Shown here: positions 7,383-15,035 of the stretch, piece after piece | Layout: every line of letters starts with the position of its first letter | Position numbering within the stretch: position 1 is the stretch's first letter | Source of the DNA: Competibacteraceae bacterium UBA3908 | GTDB taxonomy: Bacteria; Pseudomonadota; Gammaproteobacteria; Competibacterales; Competibacteraceae | Direction of reading: 5' to 3' | DNA length: 21,762 nt | Assembly: GCA_002391525.1 (NCBI GenBank) | Contig: DGFE01000061.1 | Location: 1,129-22,890 of the forward strand | Made by a program: the position numbers and the translations under genes | Notes under the pieces: model-generated | The model's database searches: none | What the model was told of the DNA's origin: nothing | What the model saw: the letters and a program-made list of their open reading frames with translations, nothing else

Positions 7383-7889
7383 TCAATCCCGCCGACGAAA
7401 CTTCACCATAGACTCGCGACCGGCACACGCGCGCTGCGCGTCCCTCATCAATGCGAACGCCCGCAGCAGGGCGGCGACCAGCGGTGGCTTGCGGAGGATG
7501 CGTCGGTGATCGCCCTTGCGGACCTGTAACCGGTCGCTGCCCACCGCGATCAGCAGATTCGACAGATCGAAACCCTGATCGAGCCACTTTACCCAATCCA
7601 TAGGCGCGGCCCGCAAATCCCAGTCCAGTTCCCGGCCATCGTAACGGCCCGCGTTCTCCACCACGCCGCGCACGACCACCAGCATACTCTTCGGCGCCGG
7701 GGCGTCGGGAAACCCATAACCGACCACCGCATTGAACCGTTGCCGGGTCAATTCCCGGACCATCGCCTCCTCGGCATTCCACAACCGGGCGTACTCCAGC
7801 ATCCACGCCTCGGAGAAGATCTCGAGCAGCGGCGCGGATTCCTGGCGCGAGCCGTTGCCGGCGAACCGACACTCTTCGATACCGTTCAC
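7383..7889 (-). CDS. SCP2-like (sterol-carrier-type) small lipid-binding protein, tentative
   Basis: This soluble 168-residue protein has no signal peptide or membrane segment. Its centre resembles bacterial SCP2-domain proteins: an N-terminal FSEAWMLEYARLWN segment (about 25-38), LVVVRGVVENAG (about 70-81), WDLRAAPMDWVKWL (about 90-103), then a GDHRRIL segment. In that family the fold encloses a hydrophobic tunnel for a lipid or polyketide-like ligand; the bacterial ligand is generally unknown. The GTG start overlaps the uppP stop (GTGA), which implies translational coupling and a shared transcript. Coupling to an undecaprenyl-pyrophosphate phosphatase would suit a lipid-handling role, but that is inference. 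The assignment rests on pattern resemblance without a profile search, so I hold it loosely. Confidence 0.55.
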   Translation of the reverse strand: MNGIEECRFAGNGSRQESAPLLEIFSEAWMLEYARLWNAEEAMVRELTRQRFNAVVGYGFPDAPAPKSMLVVVRGVVENAGRYDGRELDWDLRAAPMDWVKWLDQGFDLSNLLIAVGSDRLQVRKGDHRRILRKPPLVAALLRAFALMRDAQRACAGRESMVKFRRRD

Positions 7890-8710
7890 CCGCCGTTACC
7901 CACCCATGGATGATAGTGAAAGTACGCCAGCAGCAAGCCGCCGAACACGATCCGATACCAGGCGAACGGCGCGAAACTGTGTTGACCGACATACGCCAGC
8001 AGAAAGCGCACCACCGCCAAGCCGCCCACGAAGGCCGCCACGAAACCGACCGCGAAGATCGGGATGTCCGCCATCGTCAATCGGCTCCATTCCTTGGCGA
8101 GACTGTAGACGGTTGCGGCGAACATGGTCGGAATCGCCAGGAAAAACGAGAATTCGGTGGCCGCGAATCGCGACAGGCCACCCAACATTCCGCCCATGAT
8201 GGTCGCGCCCGAGCGCGACACGCCCGGAAACAACGCCACGCTTTGAGCGATGCCCACCACCAGCGCGTCCCGCCAGGTCATCTCCTCGACCGCCTGGACC
8301 CGTCCCGCCCGCGCGTAGCGCTCGATCAGCAGGATGGCGATGCCGCCCACCACCAGCGCCCCGGCCACGCTGACCGGATTGAACAGATAGCGGGTGATCT
8401 GCCTGTGCAACAGAAATCCCAGGATCGCCGCCGGCACGAACGAAATCGCCAGATTCAAGACCAGCCGTCGCGCCTTGGGATCCCCGTTCAGATTCAGGAT
8501 CGTATCGCGCAGCCGTTCCCGGTAAATCCAGACCACCGACAGAATGGCGCCCAACTGGATGAAAATCTCGAAGGTCTCGGCGCGCGGTCCGGTGAAATCC
8601 AGGAAATCCCCTACAATGATCAGATGACCCGTGCTGGAAATCGGCAGGAATTCCGAGGCCGCCTCGACCAGGCCCAGAATCAGGGCCTTGAGAATCAGCA
8701 GAACGTCCAA
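7886..8710 (-). CDS. uppP: Undecaprenyl-diphosphatase (bacitracin resistance protein)
   Basis: This polytopic membrane protein of 274 residues (E. coli UppP has 273) carries both signature blocks of the BacA/UppP family. EAASEFLPISSTGHL is near residues 17-31, and FPGVSRSGATI holds the catalytic Ser/Arg region. It dephosphorylates C55-PP to C55-P, recycling the lipid carrier for peptidoglycan and O-antigen synthesis, and overproduction confers bacitracin tolerance. I chose a TTG start at 8710 because AAGGAG (8716-8721) lies five bases upstream. An in-frame ATG at 8758 would add 16 residues with no family precedent. Its stop overlaps the next gene's GTG. The gene diverges from the DUF4124 gene across about 180 bp that should hold both promoters. 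Confidence 0.93.
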   Translation of the reverse strand: MDVLLILKALILGLVEAASEFLPISSTGHLIIVGDFLDFTGPRAETFEIFIQLGAILSVVWIYRERLRDTILNLNGDPKARRLVLNLAISFVPAAILGFLLHRQITRYLFNPVSVAGALVVGGIAILLIERYARAGRVQAVEEMTWRDALVVGIAQSVALFPGVSRSGATIMGGMLGGLSRFAATEFSFFLAIPTMFAATVYSLAKEWSRLTMADIPIFAVGFVAAFVGGLAVVRFLLAYVGQHSFAPFAWYRIVFGGLLLAYFHYHPWVGNGG

Positions 8711-8829
8711 GAGCACTCCTTCGGATGGTGGTCGGAACAAGGCCGGCGATTCTAGCAACTCCGGTCGAGGCCCACTACGCGGTCATCGGCGAGAAACCGG
8801 GACATTCTATCCCATGTTCAAACAAGACA

Positions 8830-8857
8830 TTGAACTTATTTGTCTTTTCTGTTCTAA
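8830..8857 (+). promoter_or_regulatory. Possible sigma-70-like promoter for the DUF4124 gene
   Basis: TTGAAC (8830-8835) and TTCTAA (8852-8857) are separated by 16 bases, in an unusually AT-rich patch of this GC-rich intergenic region. They lie 33 bases before the gene start. The -35 differs from consensus at the fifth and sixth bases only in part (TTGAAC against TTGACA); the -10 match is weak. This is a candidate only. Confidence 0.3.
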
Positions 8858-8890
8858 CCGATTAACCGCCTCAGCCCGAAAGAGCCGACC

Positions 8891-9499
8891 ATGCACCCCA
8901 AGCGGCTGATCCTCCTGCTCGCTGCGTCCGTACTGTTCCCGCTACTGCCCGACCTCGCGACAGCCCAGCCGATTTACAAATGGACCGATGCCAGCGGGCA
9001 GGTCCATTACGGCGAAAAGCAGCCCGAGAACGCGGAATCGGTGCAAACCCTCGATATCGCCCGACCGCCCCCCGCCAACGCCGACTCCGCCGCCGAGATC
9101 GCGCGCATCAAGGCGCTCTCCGAACAAATGGCCCGCGAGCGTCAAGCATCGGAACAGGCGCGCCAGGAGCAGGCTATCCGCAATCTGGAACAGGAAAACC
9201 AGCGGTTACAGAACGATCTGCTGAATCAGCAGCTTCGGCAGGAACAACAGCGGGACGACAACGATGGCATCATCATCGGGTATCCGCCACCCTACCCCGA
9301 TCCCTATCCACCCTATCCGCCCAAACCGTATCCACCGCACCCCTGGCCCTGCCAGCCATGGCCGGACTGCCATAAACCGCCACCGCCGCCCCAGCCGCCG
9401 GCGCCTCCCAAGCCACCTCACGTCAAACCTCATCCACCGTTCAAACCGGCGCCAGTGGGCATCGACCCGGCGCCGCAGGCCGTGTTTCGAGGGCGGTGA
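8891..9499 (+). CDS. Exported DUF4124 protein with coiled-coil and proline-rich tail
   Basis: This 202-residue protein begins with a signal peptide (MHPKRL, a hydrophobic stretch, then ATA-Q near residue 25). A short DUF4124 domain follows (PIYKWTDASGQVHYGEKQP, about 27-45), a fold common in gammaproteobacterial envelope proteins. Next comes a Gln/Glu/Arg-rich region predicted to be coiled coil (about 68-122). The last part is extremely proline-rich (about 130-195), with Tyr-Pro-Pro, PPYP and HPPKP-type repeats and two cysteines in a WPCQPWPDC pattern. The function of DUF4124 is not known. The layout suggests a periplasmic protein spanning or contacting the cell wall, but that is inference. 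An AAAGAG box lies upstream of the ATG. Its stop is 6 bases from the cobA stop on the other strand, with no terminator visible. Confidence 0.8.
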   Translation: MHPKRLILLLAASVLFPLLPDLATAQPIYKWTDASGQVHYGEKQPENAESVQTLDIARPPPANADSAAEIARIKALSEQMARERQASEQARQEQAIRNLEQENQRLQNDLLNQQLRQEQQRDDNDGIIIGYPPPYPDPYPPYPPKPYPPHPWPCQPWPDCHKPPPPPQPPAPPKPPHVKPHPPFKPAPVGIDPAPQAVFRGR

Positions 9500-9505
9500 G
9501 CGGCG

Positions 9506-10330
9506 TCAGTCAGTCGAGACGCCGGCTCGCGGCAGCGGCCGTGATTCCGAAACCATGGCCGGCTCGAACCAGGCCAACCGCGACCGCAATTTCACCACCT
9601 CGCCGACGATCAGCAGCGCCGGCGAGCGAACGTCGGCGTGTTGAAGCGCGGCGGTCAACGTGGCGAGCGTGGCGCAATGGACCCGCTGCCGCGGCGTGGT
9701 CCCCTGCTCGATCAGCGCCACCGGCGTCTCGCCCGCCATGCCGTGTTCGCGCAGTCTGGCGCAGATGTGGCGGACGCTCTTCAGCCCCATATAGAACACC
9801 ACCGTCTGGCGCGGCTGCACCAGCATCGGCCAGTTCAAAGCCAGGGTGCCGTCCTTGAGATGGCCGGTTACGAACACGCACGCCTGGGCGTAATCGCGAT
9901 GGGTCAGCGGAATGCCGGCGTAGGCCGCGCAACCGGCGGCGGCGGTCACCCCCGGCACCACCTGAAAGGGGATGCCGGCCAGCATCAGCGTCTCGATCTC
10001 CTCGCCGCCGCGCCCGAAGATGAACGGGTCGCCGCCCTTGAGCCGCAGCACCCGCTTGCCTTGCAGGGCCAGCTCCACCAGCAACCGGTTGATGTCGTCC
10101 TGCGGCAGGGTGTGATGCTCCGGCTCCTTGCCGACGAAGATGCGCTCGACCCGCGGCTCCAGCAACTCCAGAATCGCCGGCGCGATCAGCCGGTCGTGAA
10201 CCGCGACGTCGGCCTGCTTCATCAGCCGCAGCGCCTTCAGGGTCAGCAATTCGGGATCGCCGGGGCCGGCGCCCACCAGATAGACTTCGCCGACACGGGG
10301 CCGCGTTTCCAGATTCAGTTGTGCTGTCAT
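9506..10330 (-). CDS. cobA: Uroporphyrinogen-III C-methyltransferase (SUMT)
   Basis: This stand-alone SUMT has 274 residues from the ATG at 10330. Tetrapyrrole methylase motifs are all present in order: VYLVGAGPGDPELLTLKA (about 16-33), VHDRL, RLKGGDPFIFGRGGEE, VVPGVTAAAG and GIPLTHRD. The enzyme methylates uroporphyrinogen III twice with S-adenosylmethionine, giving precorrin-2, the branch point to siroheme and B12. There is no fused CysG dehydrogenase/ferrochelatase domain or uroporphyrinogen synthase domain. It lies 42 bases after cobD in a minus-strand run cbiB-cobD-cobA, so its main job here is probably B12 synthesis. A longer frame upstream of 10330 exists, but those residues have no family counterpart. 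An AAGG is close before the chosen ATG. Confidence 0.95.
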   Translation of the reverse strand: MTAQLNLETRPRVGEVYLVGAGPGDPELLTLKALRLMKQADVAVHDRLIAPAILELLEPRVERIFVGKEPEHHTLPQDDINRLLVELALQGKRVLRLKGGDPFIFGRGGEEIETLMLAGIPFQVVPGVTAAAGCAAYAGIPLTHRDYAQACVFVTGHLKDGTLALNWPMLVQPRQTVVFYMGLKSVRHICARLREHGMAGETPVALIEQGTTPRQRVHCATLATLTAALQHADVRSPALLIVGEVVKLRSRLAWFEPAMVSESRPLPRAGVSTD

Positions 10331-10372
10331 CGCCTTGTTCGATACCGGTCCACAGGGAAAAGTCAAGCAGGG

Positions 10373-11368
10373 CTACCGCAATCGCTCGGCGCGTATCCCG
10401 GCCAGCGCCAGTTCCAACCGCCGCCAAGCCGGTTCCGGTCCCGGCAGGCCGAACCGCAATCCCGCCGGATCGGTGAAGCGGCGAACCAGAACGCCGCGCC
10501 GCGCCAGGGCATTCTGCCAGAATTCGGCATCCGGTAATGGCGCCCAATGAAACAGAACCGTACCGCCGGCAACCGGCAGTCCTTGCCGCTTCAGCAAATC
10601 CGCCAGCCGGTTCCCCGCACGGTCGAGGTGGCTCCGCGCCTCTGCCTGCCAGTCACGGTCGGCCAGTGCCTGCAACGCCACCCAGCGGCTGGGACCGGTC
10701 ACCGTCCATGGTCCCAGGTGGTCGTGCAAGCGCTCCAGCAACGCCGGCTCCGCCAGCACGAACCCGACCCGCGCGCCCGCCAGTCCGAAAAACTTGCCCA
10801 GCGAGCGCAACACGATCAGCCCCGGCAGGCCGGCATGACTCGCCAGGCTTTCCGTCGGCGTGGCGTCCATGAACGCCTCGTCCACCACCAGCCAGCCGCT
10901 CCGCTCCGCCAGCCGCGCCCGCCAGTCCAGCAGGGTCGCCGGCGCGAACCGCGCGCCCGAGGGATTGTTGGGATTGATCACGACCAGCGCGTCCAAACGA
11001 TCCAGCGCCATATCCAACGTTTCGGCGGCCAGCAACTCGACCCGGTGTCCGGCCCGTCGCCAGGCATGGGCGTGTTCGGCGTAGCTGGGATGCAAGACGC
11101 CCACCCGGCCCGGTTTCCGCAACAGCGGCAACGCCTGGATCGCGGCCTGCGAACCGGCCACCGGCAACACGCGTGGCGTTCCGTAATAAACCGCCGCCGC
11201 GATTTCCAGACCATCGTCCGGTTCTGGCAACCGCTGCCAGACCGTTGCAGGAGGTGGTGGAACCGGCCAGCCGTTGGGATTGATACCGGTGGACAAATCC
11301 AGCCAGTCGCTCGGCGGAATCCGGTAACGGGTCGCCGCCGCGCGCAGGGCGCCGCCGTGTTCAAGCAA
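10373..11368 (-). CDS. cobD: L-threonine-O-3-phosphate decarboxylase (CobD of Salmonella, CobC of Pseudomonas)
   Basis: This 331-residue fold-I PLP enzyme resembles histidinol-phosphate aminotransferase. HGG near the N-terminus and LDLSTGINPNGWP (about 23-35) are hallmarks of the CobD/CobC family. NPNNPSG is at 132-138, VVDEAF holds D163, and SLGKFFGLAGARVGF has the PLP lysine K192 and phosphate-binding R200. The Salmonella enzyme decarboxylates L-threonine phosphate to (R)-1-amino-2-propanol phosphate, the linker that CbiB attaches. The start is TTG at 11368, supported by GGGAGG eight bases upstream and by the family's early HGG. It overlaps the end of cbiB by 8 bases, so the two are coupled. 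Nomenclature is confusing, because in Pseudomonas papers CobD means the CbiB protein. Confidence 0.93.
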   Translation of the reverse strand: MLEHGGALRAAATRYRIPPSDWLDLSTGINPNGWPVPPPPATVWQRLPEPDDGLEIAAAVYYGTPRVLPVAGSQAAIQALPLLRKPGRVGVLHPSYAEHAHAWRRAGHRVELLAAETLDMALDRLDALVVINPNNPSGARFAPATLLDWRARLAERSGWLVVDEAFMDATPTESLASHAGLPGLIVLRSLGKFFGLAGARVGFVLAEPALLERLHDHLGPWTVTGPSRWVALQALADRDWQAEARSHLDRAGNRLADLLKRQGLPVAGGTVLFHWAPLPDAEFWQNALARRGVLVRRFTDPAGLRFGLPGPEPAWRRLELALAGIRAERLR

Positions 11369-12284
11369 GGGCCAGTCCTCCCAGCAGGATCACGCCCAAC
11401 CACAGCCACAGCGCCCGTCGCACCAGCGCCACCGCCCGACCGATGTCCTCGGTGCGGGGCGCCAGTCCCTCGCCCAGCGCCGGGCGCTGCTGCCATTCGC
11501 CGCGATAGCGGGCCGGACCGCCCAGCGCCAATCCCAGCGCGCCCGCGCCCGCCGCCATCACCGGGCCGGCGTTGGGGCTTTTCCACATCGGGGCCTGGTC
11601 GCGCCAGCAGCGCCAGGCCAGCGTCGGCCGGGTTCCGACCAGCACATAGCTCAGGGCGGTCAAGCGCGCCGGCAGCCAGTTCAATACATCGTCCAGCCGC
11701 GCCGCCGCCCAGCCGAAATCCCGATAGCGCGGAGTCCGATAACCCCACATGGCGTCCAGCGTGTTGGCCAGCCGGTACAGCACCACGCCCGGCGTCCACG
11801 CCAGCGCGAACCAGAACAGCGCGCCGAAAATCGCGTCGCAGCCGTTTTCCAACACCGATTCCACCGTGGCCCGGCTGATCCGCTCCTCGTCCAGATCGGC
11901 CGTATCGCGGCTGACGATCAGGCCGACCCGCTCGCGCGCCAGCGGTAAATCGCCCACCTGCAATGCCGCCGCCACTGCTTCGGCGTGTTCCGCCAGACTG
12001 CGCGCGCCGATGGCCAGATACAGCGACCCCAGCGCCACCGCCAGACCCAGCAATGGAATCGCGGACAATATCCAGGCCAGCAGCGTGAAGGGGGCCAGCA
12101 ACAGGAGCACCGCAACGATGCCACGGGCGCGACGCGAATTGGCGCCCGATTCCGGCGGCCCGTAGCCGAACGCCTCCAGCCGTTGCGCCAGCCAACCGAA
12201 CCCCGCCAGCGGATGCCAACGGCGCGGTTCGCCCTGCCAACGATCCAGCAGCACCGCGCCAATGCAGAATAGCGCGGTCAGCAT
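11361..12284 (-). CDS. cbiB: Adenosylcobinamide-phosphate synthase
   Basis: This 307-residue membrane protein shows the CbiB signatures DRWQGEPRRWHPLAGFG (about 14-30), VESVLENGCDAIFGALFW, and LDAMWGYRTPRYRDFGWAAARLDD followed by NWLPARLTAL. Several hydrophobic helices are present, including one at the extreme C-terminus. CbiB joins aminopropanol or its phosphate to adenosylcobyric acid to make adenosylcobinamide (phosphate). It is first in a minus-strand run with cobD (8-base overlap) and cobA, and diverges from cobQ. A GAGAG Shine-Dalgarno seven bases before the ATG lies inside a 7-bp hairpin arm, described as a separate feature, so its translation may be structure-controlled. Confidence 0.95.
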   Translation of the reverse strand: MLTALFCIGAVLLDRWQGEPRRWHPLAGFGWLAQRLEAFGYGPPESGANSRRARGIVAVLLLLAPFTLLAWILSAIPLLGLAVALGSLYLAIGARSLAEHAEAVAAALQVGDLPLARERVGLIVSRDTADLDEERISRATVESVLENGCDAIFGALFWFALAWTPGVVLYRLANTLDAMWGYRTPRYRDFGWAAARLDDVLNWLPARLTALSYVLVGTRPTLAWRCWRDQAPMWKSPNAGPVMAAGAGALGLALGGPARYRGEWQQRPALGEGLAPRTEDIGRAVALVRRALWLWLGVILLGGLALA

Positions 12285-12291
12285 GAAGCTT

Positions 12292-12323
12292 CTCTCGCCC
12301 GCCAGTGAGCGAGAGGTCGGGCG
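12292..12323 (-). promoter_or_regulatory. Two mutually exclusive hairpins over the cbiB ribosome-binding site
   Basis: Read on the minus strand, CTCTCGC (12315-12309) pairs perfectly with GCGAGAG (12298-12292) across a 10-base loop. The second arm contains the GAGAG Shine-Dalgarno, which sits seven bases before the cbiB ATG. A competing perfect 6-bp pair, CGCCCG (12323-12318) with CGGGCG (12301-12296), reuses three of the same bases and would leave GAGAG free. Both helices cannot form together. This shows the potential for a translational switch; no ligand or function is demonstrated, and there is no cobalamin riboswitch core here. Confidence 0.4.
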
Positions 12324-12415
12324 TGAAGGTCGTCTTTCAATCGCATTGCATCATTCAGCATCCCGTGAAGGCGCTAGTGTAGCCAAAAACCGACTGTTTC
12401 AGTAAAAATCACGTC

Positions 12416-13876
12416 ATGAACCCCAAAACCCTCATGATTCAGGGCACCACCTCCGACGCCGGCAAAAGCGTCATGGTCGCCGGCTTGTGCCGGCTGCTGG
12501 CCCGGCGCGGCGTGCGCGTGGTTCCCTTCAAGCCCCAGAACATGGCCCTCAACAGCGCCGTCACCGTGGACGGCGGCGAAATCGGCCGCGCCCAGGCGGT
12601 GCAGGCGCAGGCGGCTTTTCTGGAACCGCACACCGACATGAACCCGGTGCTGCTGAAGCCGAACACCGACATCGGCGCCCAGATCATCATCCACGGCAAG
12701 GCGTTGACCAACATGGACGCCCGCCGCTATCACGACTACAAGCCGGTGGCGATGCGCGCGGTGCTGGAATCCTACGAACGGCTGCGCGCCGTCTACGACG
12801 TGATCCTGGTGGAAGGCGCCGGCAGTCCGGCGGAAATCAATCTGCGCGACCAGGACATCGCCAACATGGGTTTCGCCGAGGCGGTGGATTGCCCGGTGTG
12901 GCTGGTCGGCGACATCGACCGGGGCGGCGTGTTCGCTCATCTGTACGGCACTCTGGCGCTGCTTTCACCCAGCGAACGGGCGCGCATCACCGGCCTCCTC
13001 ATCAACCGCTTTCGGGGCGATGCGGACCTGCTGACGCCGGGACTGGACTGGCTGACCCGGGAAACCGGCAAGCCGGTGTTGGGTGTGCTGCCCTATCTGC
13101 AAGGGCTGCATTTGGAAGCGGAGGATGCTCTGCCGCGCGAACCCGGCGTCGCCAAGGATTCGGAGCGGCTGCGGGTTGCGGTGCCGGTGTTGGCGCGGAT
13201 CAGCAATCACACCGATCTCGATCCCCTGCGCCTGCATCCACAGGTCGAAGTCCGCTGGATACGGCCAGGAGAGGCCATTTCGCCTGTCGATCTCATCATC
13301 CTGCCGGGCAGTAAAAGCACGCGCGGCGACTTGAAAAGATTGCGCGAACAGGGTTGGGACCGGGATATTCAGCGCCATCTGCGCTACGGCGGCAAACTGA
13401 TCGGGATTTGCGGCGGCTTTCAAATGCTGGGGCGCTGGGTCCACGATCCCACCGGTTTGGAGGGAGAACCGGGCAGCAGTTCCGGTCTTGGTTTCCTGGA
13501 TTTTGAAACCACGCTGGAACCGGAAAAGCAGTTGCATCGGGTCGAGGGTCGGTTGCTGCTGGATGAAGCTTACGTGACGGGTTACGAAATCCACGCCGGC
13601 GTCAGCACCGGCCCGGCGCTGGCGCGACCGGCGGTCCGCTTACGCGATGGGCGACTGGATGGCGTGTCGTCCGACGATGGGCAACTGCTCGGCAGCTACC
13701 TGCATGGCCTGTTCGACGCCGCCCCGGCCCGCGATGCCCTGCTGCGTTGGGCGGGACTGGCGGTGCGGGAAACGCCGGATTACCGGCAACTGCGAGAAGA
13801 GGGCATCAATCGGCTGGCGGACGCCATCGCCGAGCACCTGGATTTACGCTTGCTGGAACGGCTGTTGACTGGTTAA
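12416..13876 (+). CDS. cobQ: Cobyric acid synthase (glutamine-hydrolysing)
   Basis: This 486-residue enzyme has the two-part CobQ/CbiP layout. The N-terminal dethiobiotin-synthetase-like ATPase domain has P-loop IQGTTSDAGKS (8-18), followed by PFKPQNMALNSAVT and an EGAGSPAEINLRD block. The C-terminal type-1 glutamine amidotransferase domain has the nucleophile C332 in GICGGFQMLG and H430 in YLHGLF. It amidates four side chains (b, d, e, g) of adenosylcobyrinic acid a,c-diamide to adenosylcobyric acid, which CbiB (divergently encoded) uses next. The shared 131-base divergent region should contain both promoters. No Shine-Dalgarno is obvious before its ATG. Length and motifs are complete. Confidence 0.97.
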   Translation: MNPKTLMIQGTTSDAGKSVMVAGLCRLLARRGVRVVPFKPQNMALNSAVTVDGGEIGRAQAVQAQAAFLEPHTDMNPVLLKPNTDIGAQIIIHGKALTNMDARRYHDYKPVAMRAVLESYERLRAVYDVILVEGAGSPAEINLRDQDIANMGFAEAVDCPVWLVGDIDRGGVFAHLYGTLALLSPSERARITGLLINRFRGDADLLTPGLDWLTRETGKPVLGVLPYLQGLHLEAEDALPREPGVAKDSERLRVAVPVLARISNHTDLDPLRLHPQVEVRWIRPGEAISPVDLIILPGSKSTRGDLKRLREQGWDRDIQRHLRYGGKLIGICGGFQMLGRWVHDPTGLEGEPGSSSGLGFLDFETTLEPEKQLHRVEGRLLLDEAYVTGYEIHAGVSTGPALARPAVRLRDGRLDGVSSDDGQLLGSYLHGLFDAAPARDALLRWAGLAVRETPDYRQLREEGINRLADAIAEHLDLRLLERLLTG

Positions 13877-13927
13877 TTCAAATGGCTAACATTCCGATCC
13901 CATGACCCAGCGCGTTTTCCCTGATCG

Positions 13928-14629
13928 ATGGCGAAATCGGCCATGAAGTTCCGGATTGTCGTAGGCATCGTTCTGGTCCTGATCACCGTCAACGGTGGAA
14001 TTGTACTCCATCGGTATCTACGGCCGCTGCCTCCCATCACGACTACCACCATTCATCAGGCGCCCGTGGACAAAATCACTCCTCCGCCATCCAAGCCGCC
14101 GGACACGCCGCCTCCCGCCAAAATCGTTCCCGACCGGGTGATTGCGCCAAGGAAAAAAGTCCTTCCGTCGCCCAAAATTCCGGACCTGCCGCTACCTGCC
14201 AACAGCATCGCGGACCGGATTGTGGTGGAGAAAAATGCCCGTCGCCTGACGCTGTTTCGCAACGATGCCCCGCTCAAGACCTATGAGATCGCCCTGGGCC
14301 GGCAACCGGAAGGACCCAAGCGCTTCGAGGGCGACAACAAAACGCCGGAAGGCCGCTACATCATCGACTTCCGCAAGAAGAACAGCGATTTTCACCGCGC
14401 CCTGCACATCTCCTATCCCCATCCCGAAGACGTCGCCTTCGCCGCCCGGCAAAAACGGTCAGCCGGCGGGAGCATCATGATTCACGGCCTTCCCAACGGC
14501 ATGGGCTCCCTGGGACCGCTCCATCGGCTGCGAGACTGGACCGCCGGCTGCATCGCCGTCACCAACACCGAAATCGAAGAACTCTGGCGCGCCGTACCCG
14601 ACGGCACGCCGATTGAGATTCGGCCTTAG
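13928..14629 (+). CDS. L,D-transpeptidase-family (YkuD domain) protein, membrane-anchored
   Basis: This 233-residue protein has a basic N-terminus and one hydrophobic segment (about 8-28) that should act as a signal anchor. A Pro-rich, low-complexity spacer follows (about 33-92). The YkuD domain occupies about 96-232. The catalytic signature is present: IMIHG with H186, and DWTAGCIAV with C208 (the H...S/TxGC pattern). Family members make 3-3 cross-links in peptidoglycan, attach lipoprotein to the wall, or act as L,D-carboxypeptidases or amidases. This short form without LysM or PG-binding domains cannot be assigned further. The start could equally be ATG 13943 (MKFRIVV). It lies 51 bases after cobQ and 46 before lrgA, all on the same strand, and may share their transcript. 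Confidence 0.85.
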   Translation: MAKSAMKFRIVVGIVLVLITVNGGIVLHRYLRPLPPITTTTIHQAPVDKITPPPSKPPDTPPPAKIVPDRVIAPRKKVLPSPKIPDLPLPANSIADRIVVEKNARRLTLFRNDAPLKTYEIALGRQPEGPKRFEGDNKTPEGRYIIDFRKKNSDFHRALHISYPHPEDVAFAARQKRSAGGSIMIHGLPNGMGSLGPLHRLRDWTAGCIAVTNTEIEELWRAVPDGTPIEIRP

Positions 14630-14637
14630 CAACGGCG

Positions 14638-14679
14638 ATGACAAAAAGTAACCCTGTCCAGATCGCGCCCGCGCCATGA
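14638..14679 (+). CDS. Possible 13-codon leader peptide overlapping the lrgA start
   Basis: An ATG at 14638 opens a 13-codon frame (MTKSNPVQIAPAP) whose TGA (14677-14679) overlaps the lrgA ATG in an ATGA arrangement. lrgA itself has no visible Shine-Dalgarno, so re-initiation after this small frame could be how lrgA is translated. The small frame also lacks a good ribosome site, and short ORFs like this arise readily by chance. Confidence 0.2.
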   Translation: MTKSNPVQIAPAP

Positions 14680-15035
14680 TCGGTGGGCTGGCGGTACTGC
14701 TGATCTTTCAACTGGTCGGCGAAGTGGCGGTCCAGTTGAGCGGCCTGCCGATCCCGGGACCGGTGGTCGGCATGATGCTGCTGTTCGTAGCGCTTCGCTG
14801 GCGCGAACCACTGCCTGACTCGCTGCGCGCCACCGCCGAAACCCTGCTGTCGCACCTGTCGCTGCTGTTCGTCCCCGCCGGGGTCGGGATCATCCAGCAC
14901 GGCGCGCGGTTGGCGGAGGAATGGCTGGCCCTGACGATTGCGCTGGTGTTGAGCACGCTGATCACCGTCGCCGTCACCGCGCTGGTGATGCGGGCCTTGA
15001 TCCACCGTCGTGATGGAGAACAACGATCTGGATAG
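14676..15035 (+). CDS. lrgA: CidA/LrgA family membrane protein
   Basis: This 119-residue protein has four hydrophobic segments. It shows the family pattern of an N-terminal LIFQLVGEVAVQLSGLPIPGPVVGMMLLF (about 9-37, LP-PGP-VGM core), and later SLLFVPAGVGII (about 63-74). CidA/LrgA proteins resemble holins and antiholins, and have been linked to autolysis control and, with the LrgB partner, to pyruvate transport in some Gram-positive bacteria. The reading frame overlaps lrgB by 26 bases, so the two are surely a pair. The upstream gene is a peptidoglycan-modifying enzyme, which fits an envelope role. Whether it acts in lysis or metabolite transport here is not visible. Confidence 0.88.
   Translation: MIGGLAVLLIFQLVGEVAVQLSGLPIPGPVVGMMLLFVALRWREPLPDSLRATAETLLSHLSLLFVPAGVGIIQHGARLAEEWLALTIALVLSTLITVAVTALVMRALIHRRDGEQRSG

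Noticed and set aside
12285..12415. Possible second cobalamin riboswitch between cbiB and cobQ
   Set aside because: The invariant GCCAGGAGACC-type box and the GGTG/GGGAA elements are absent on both strands.
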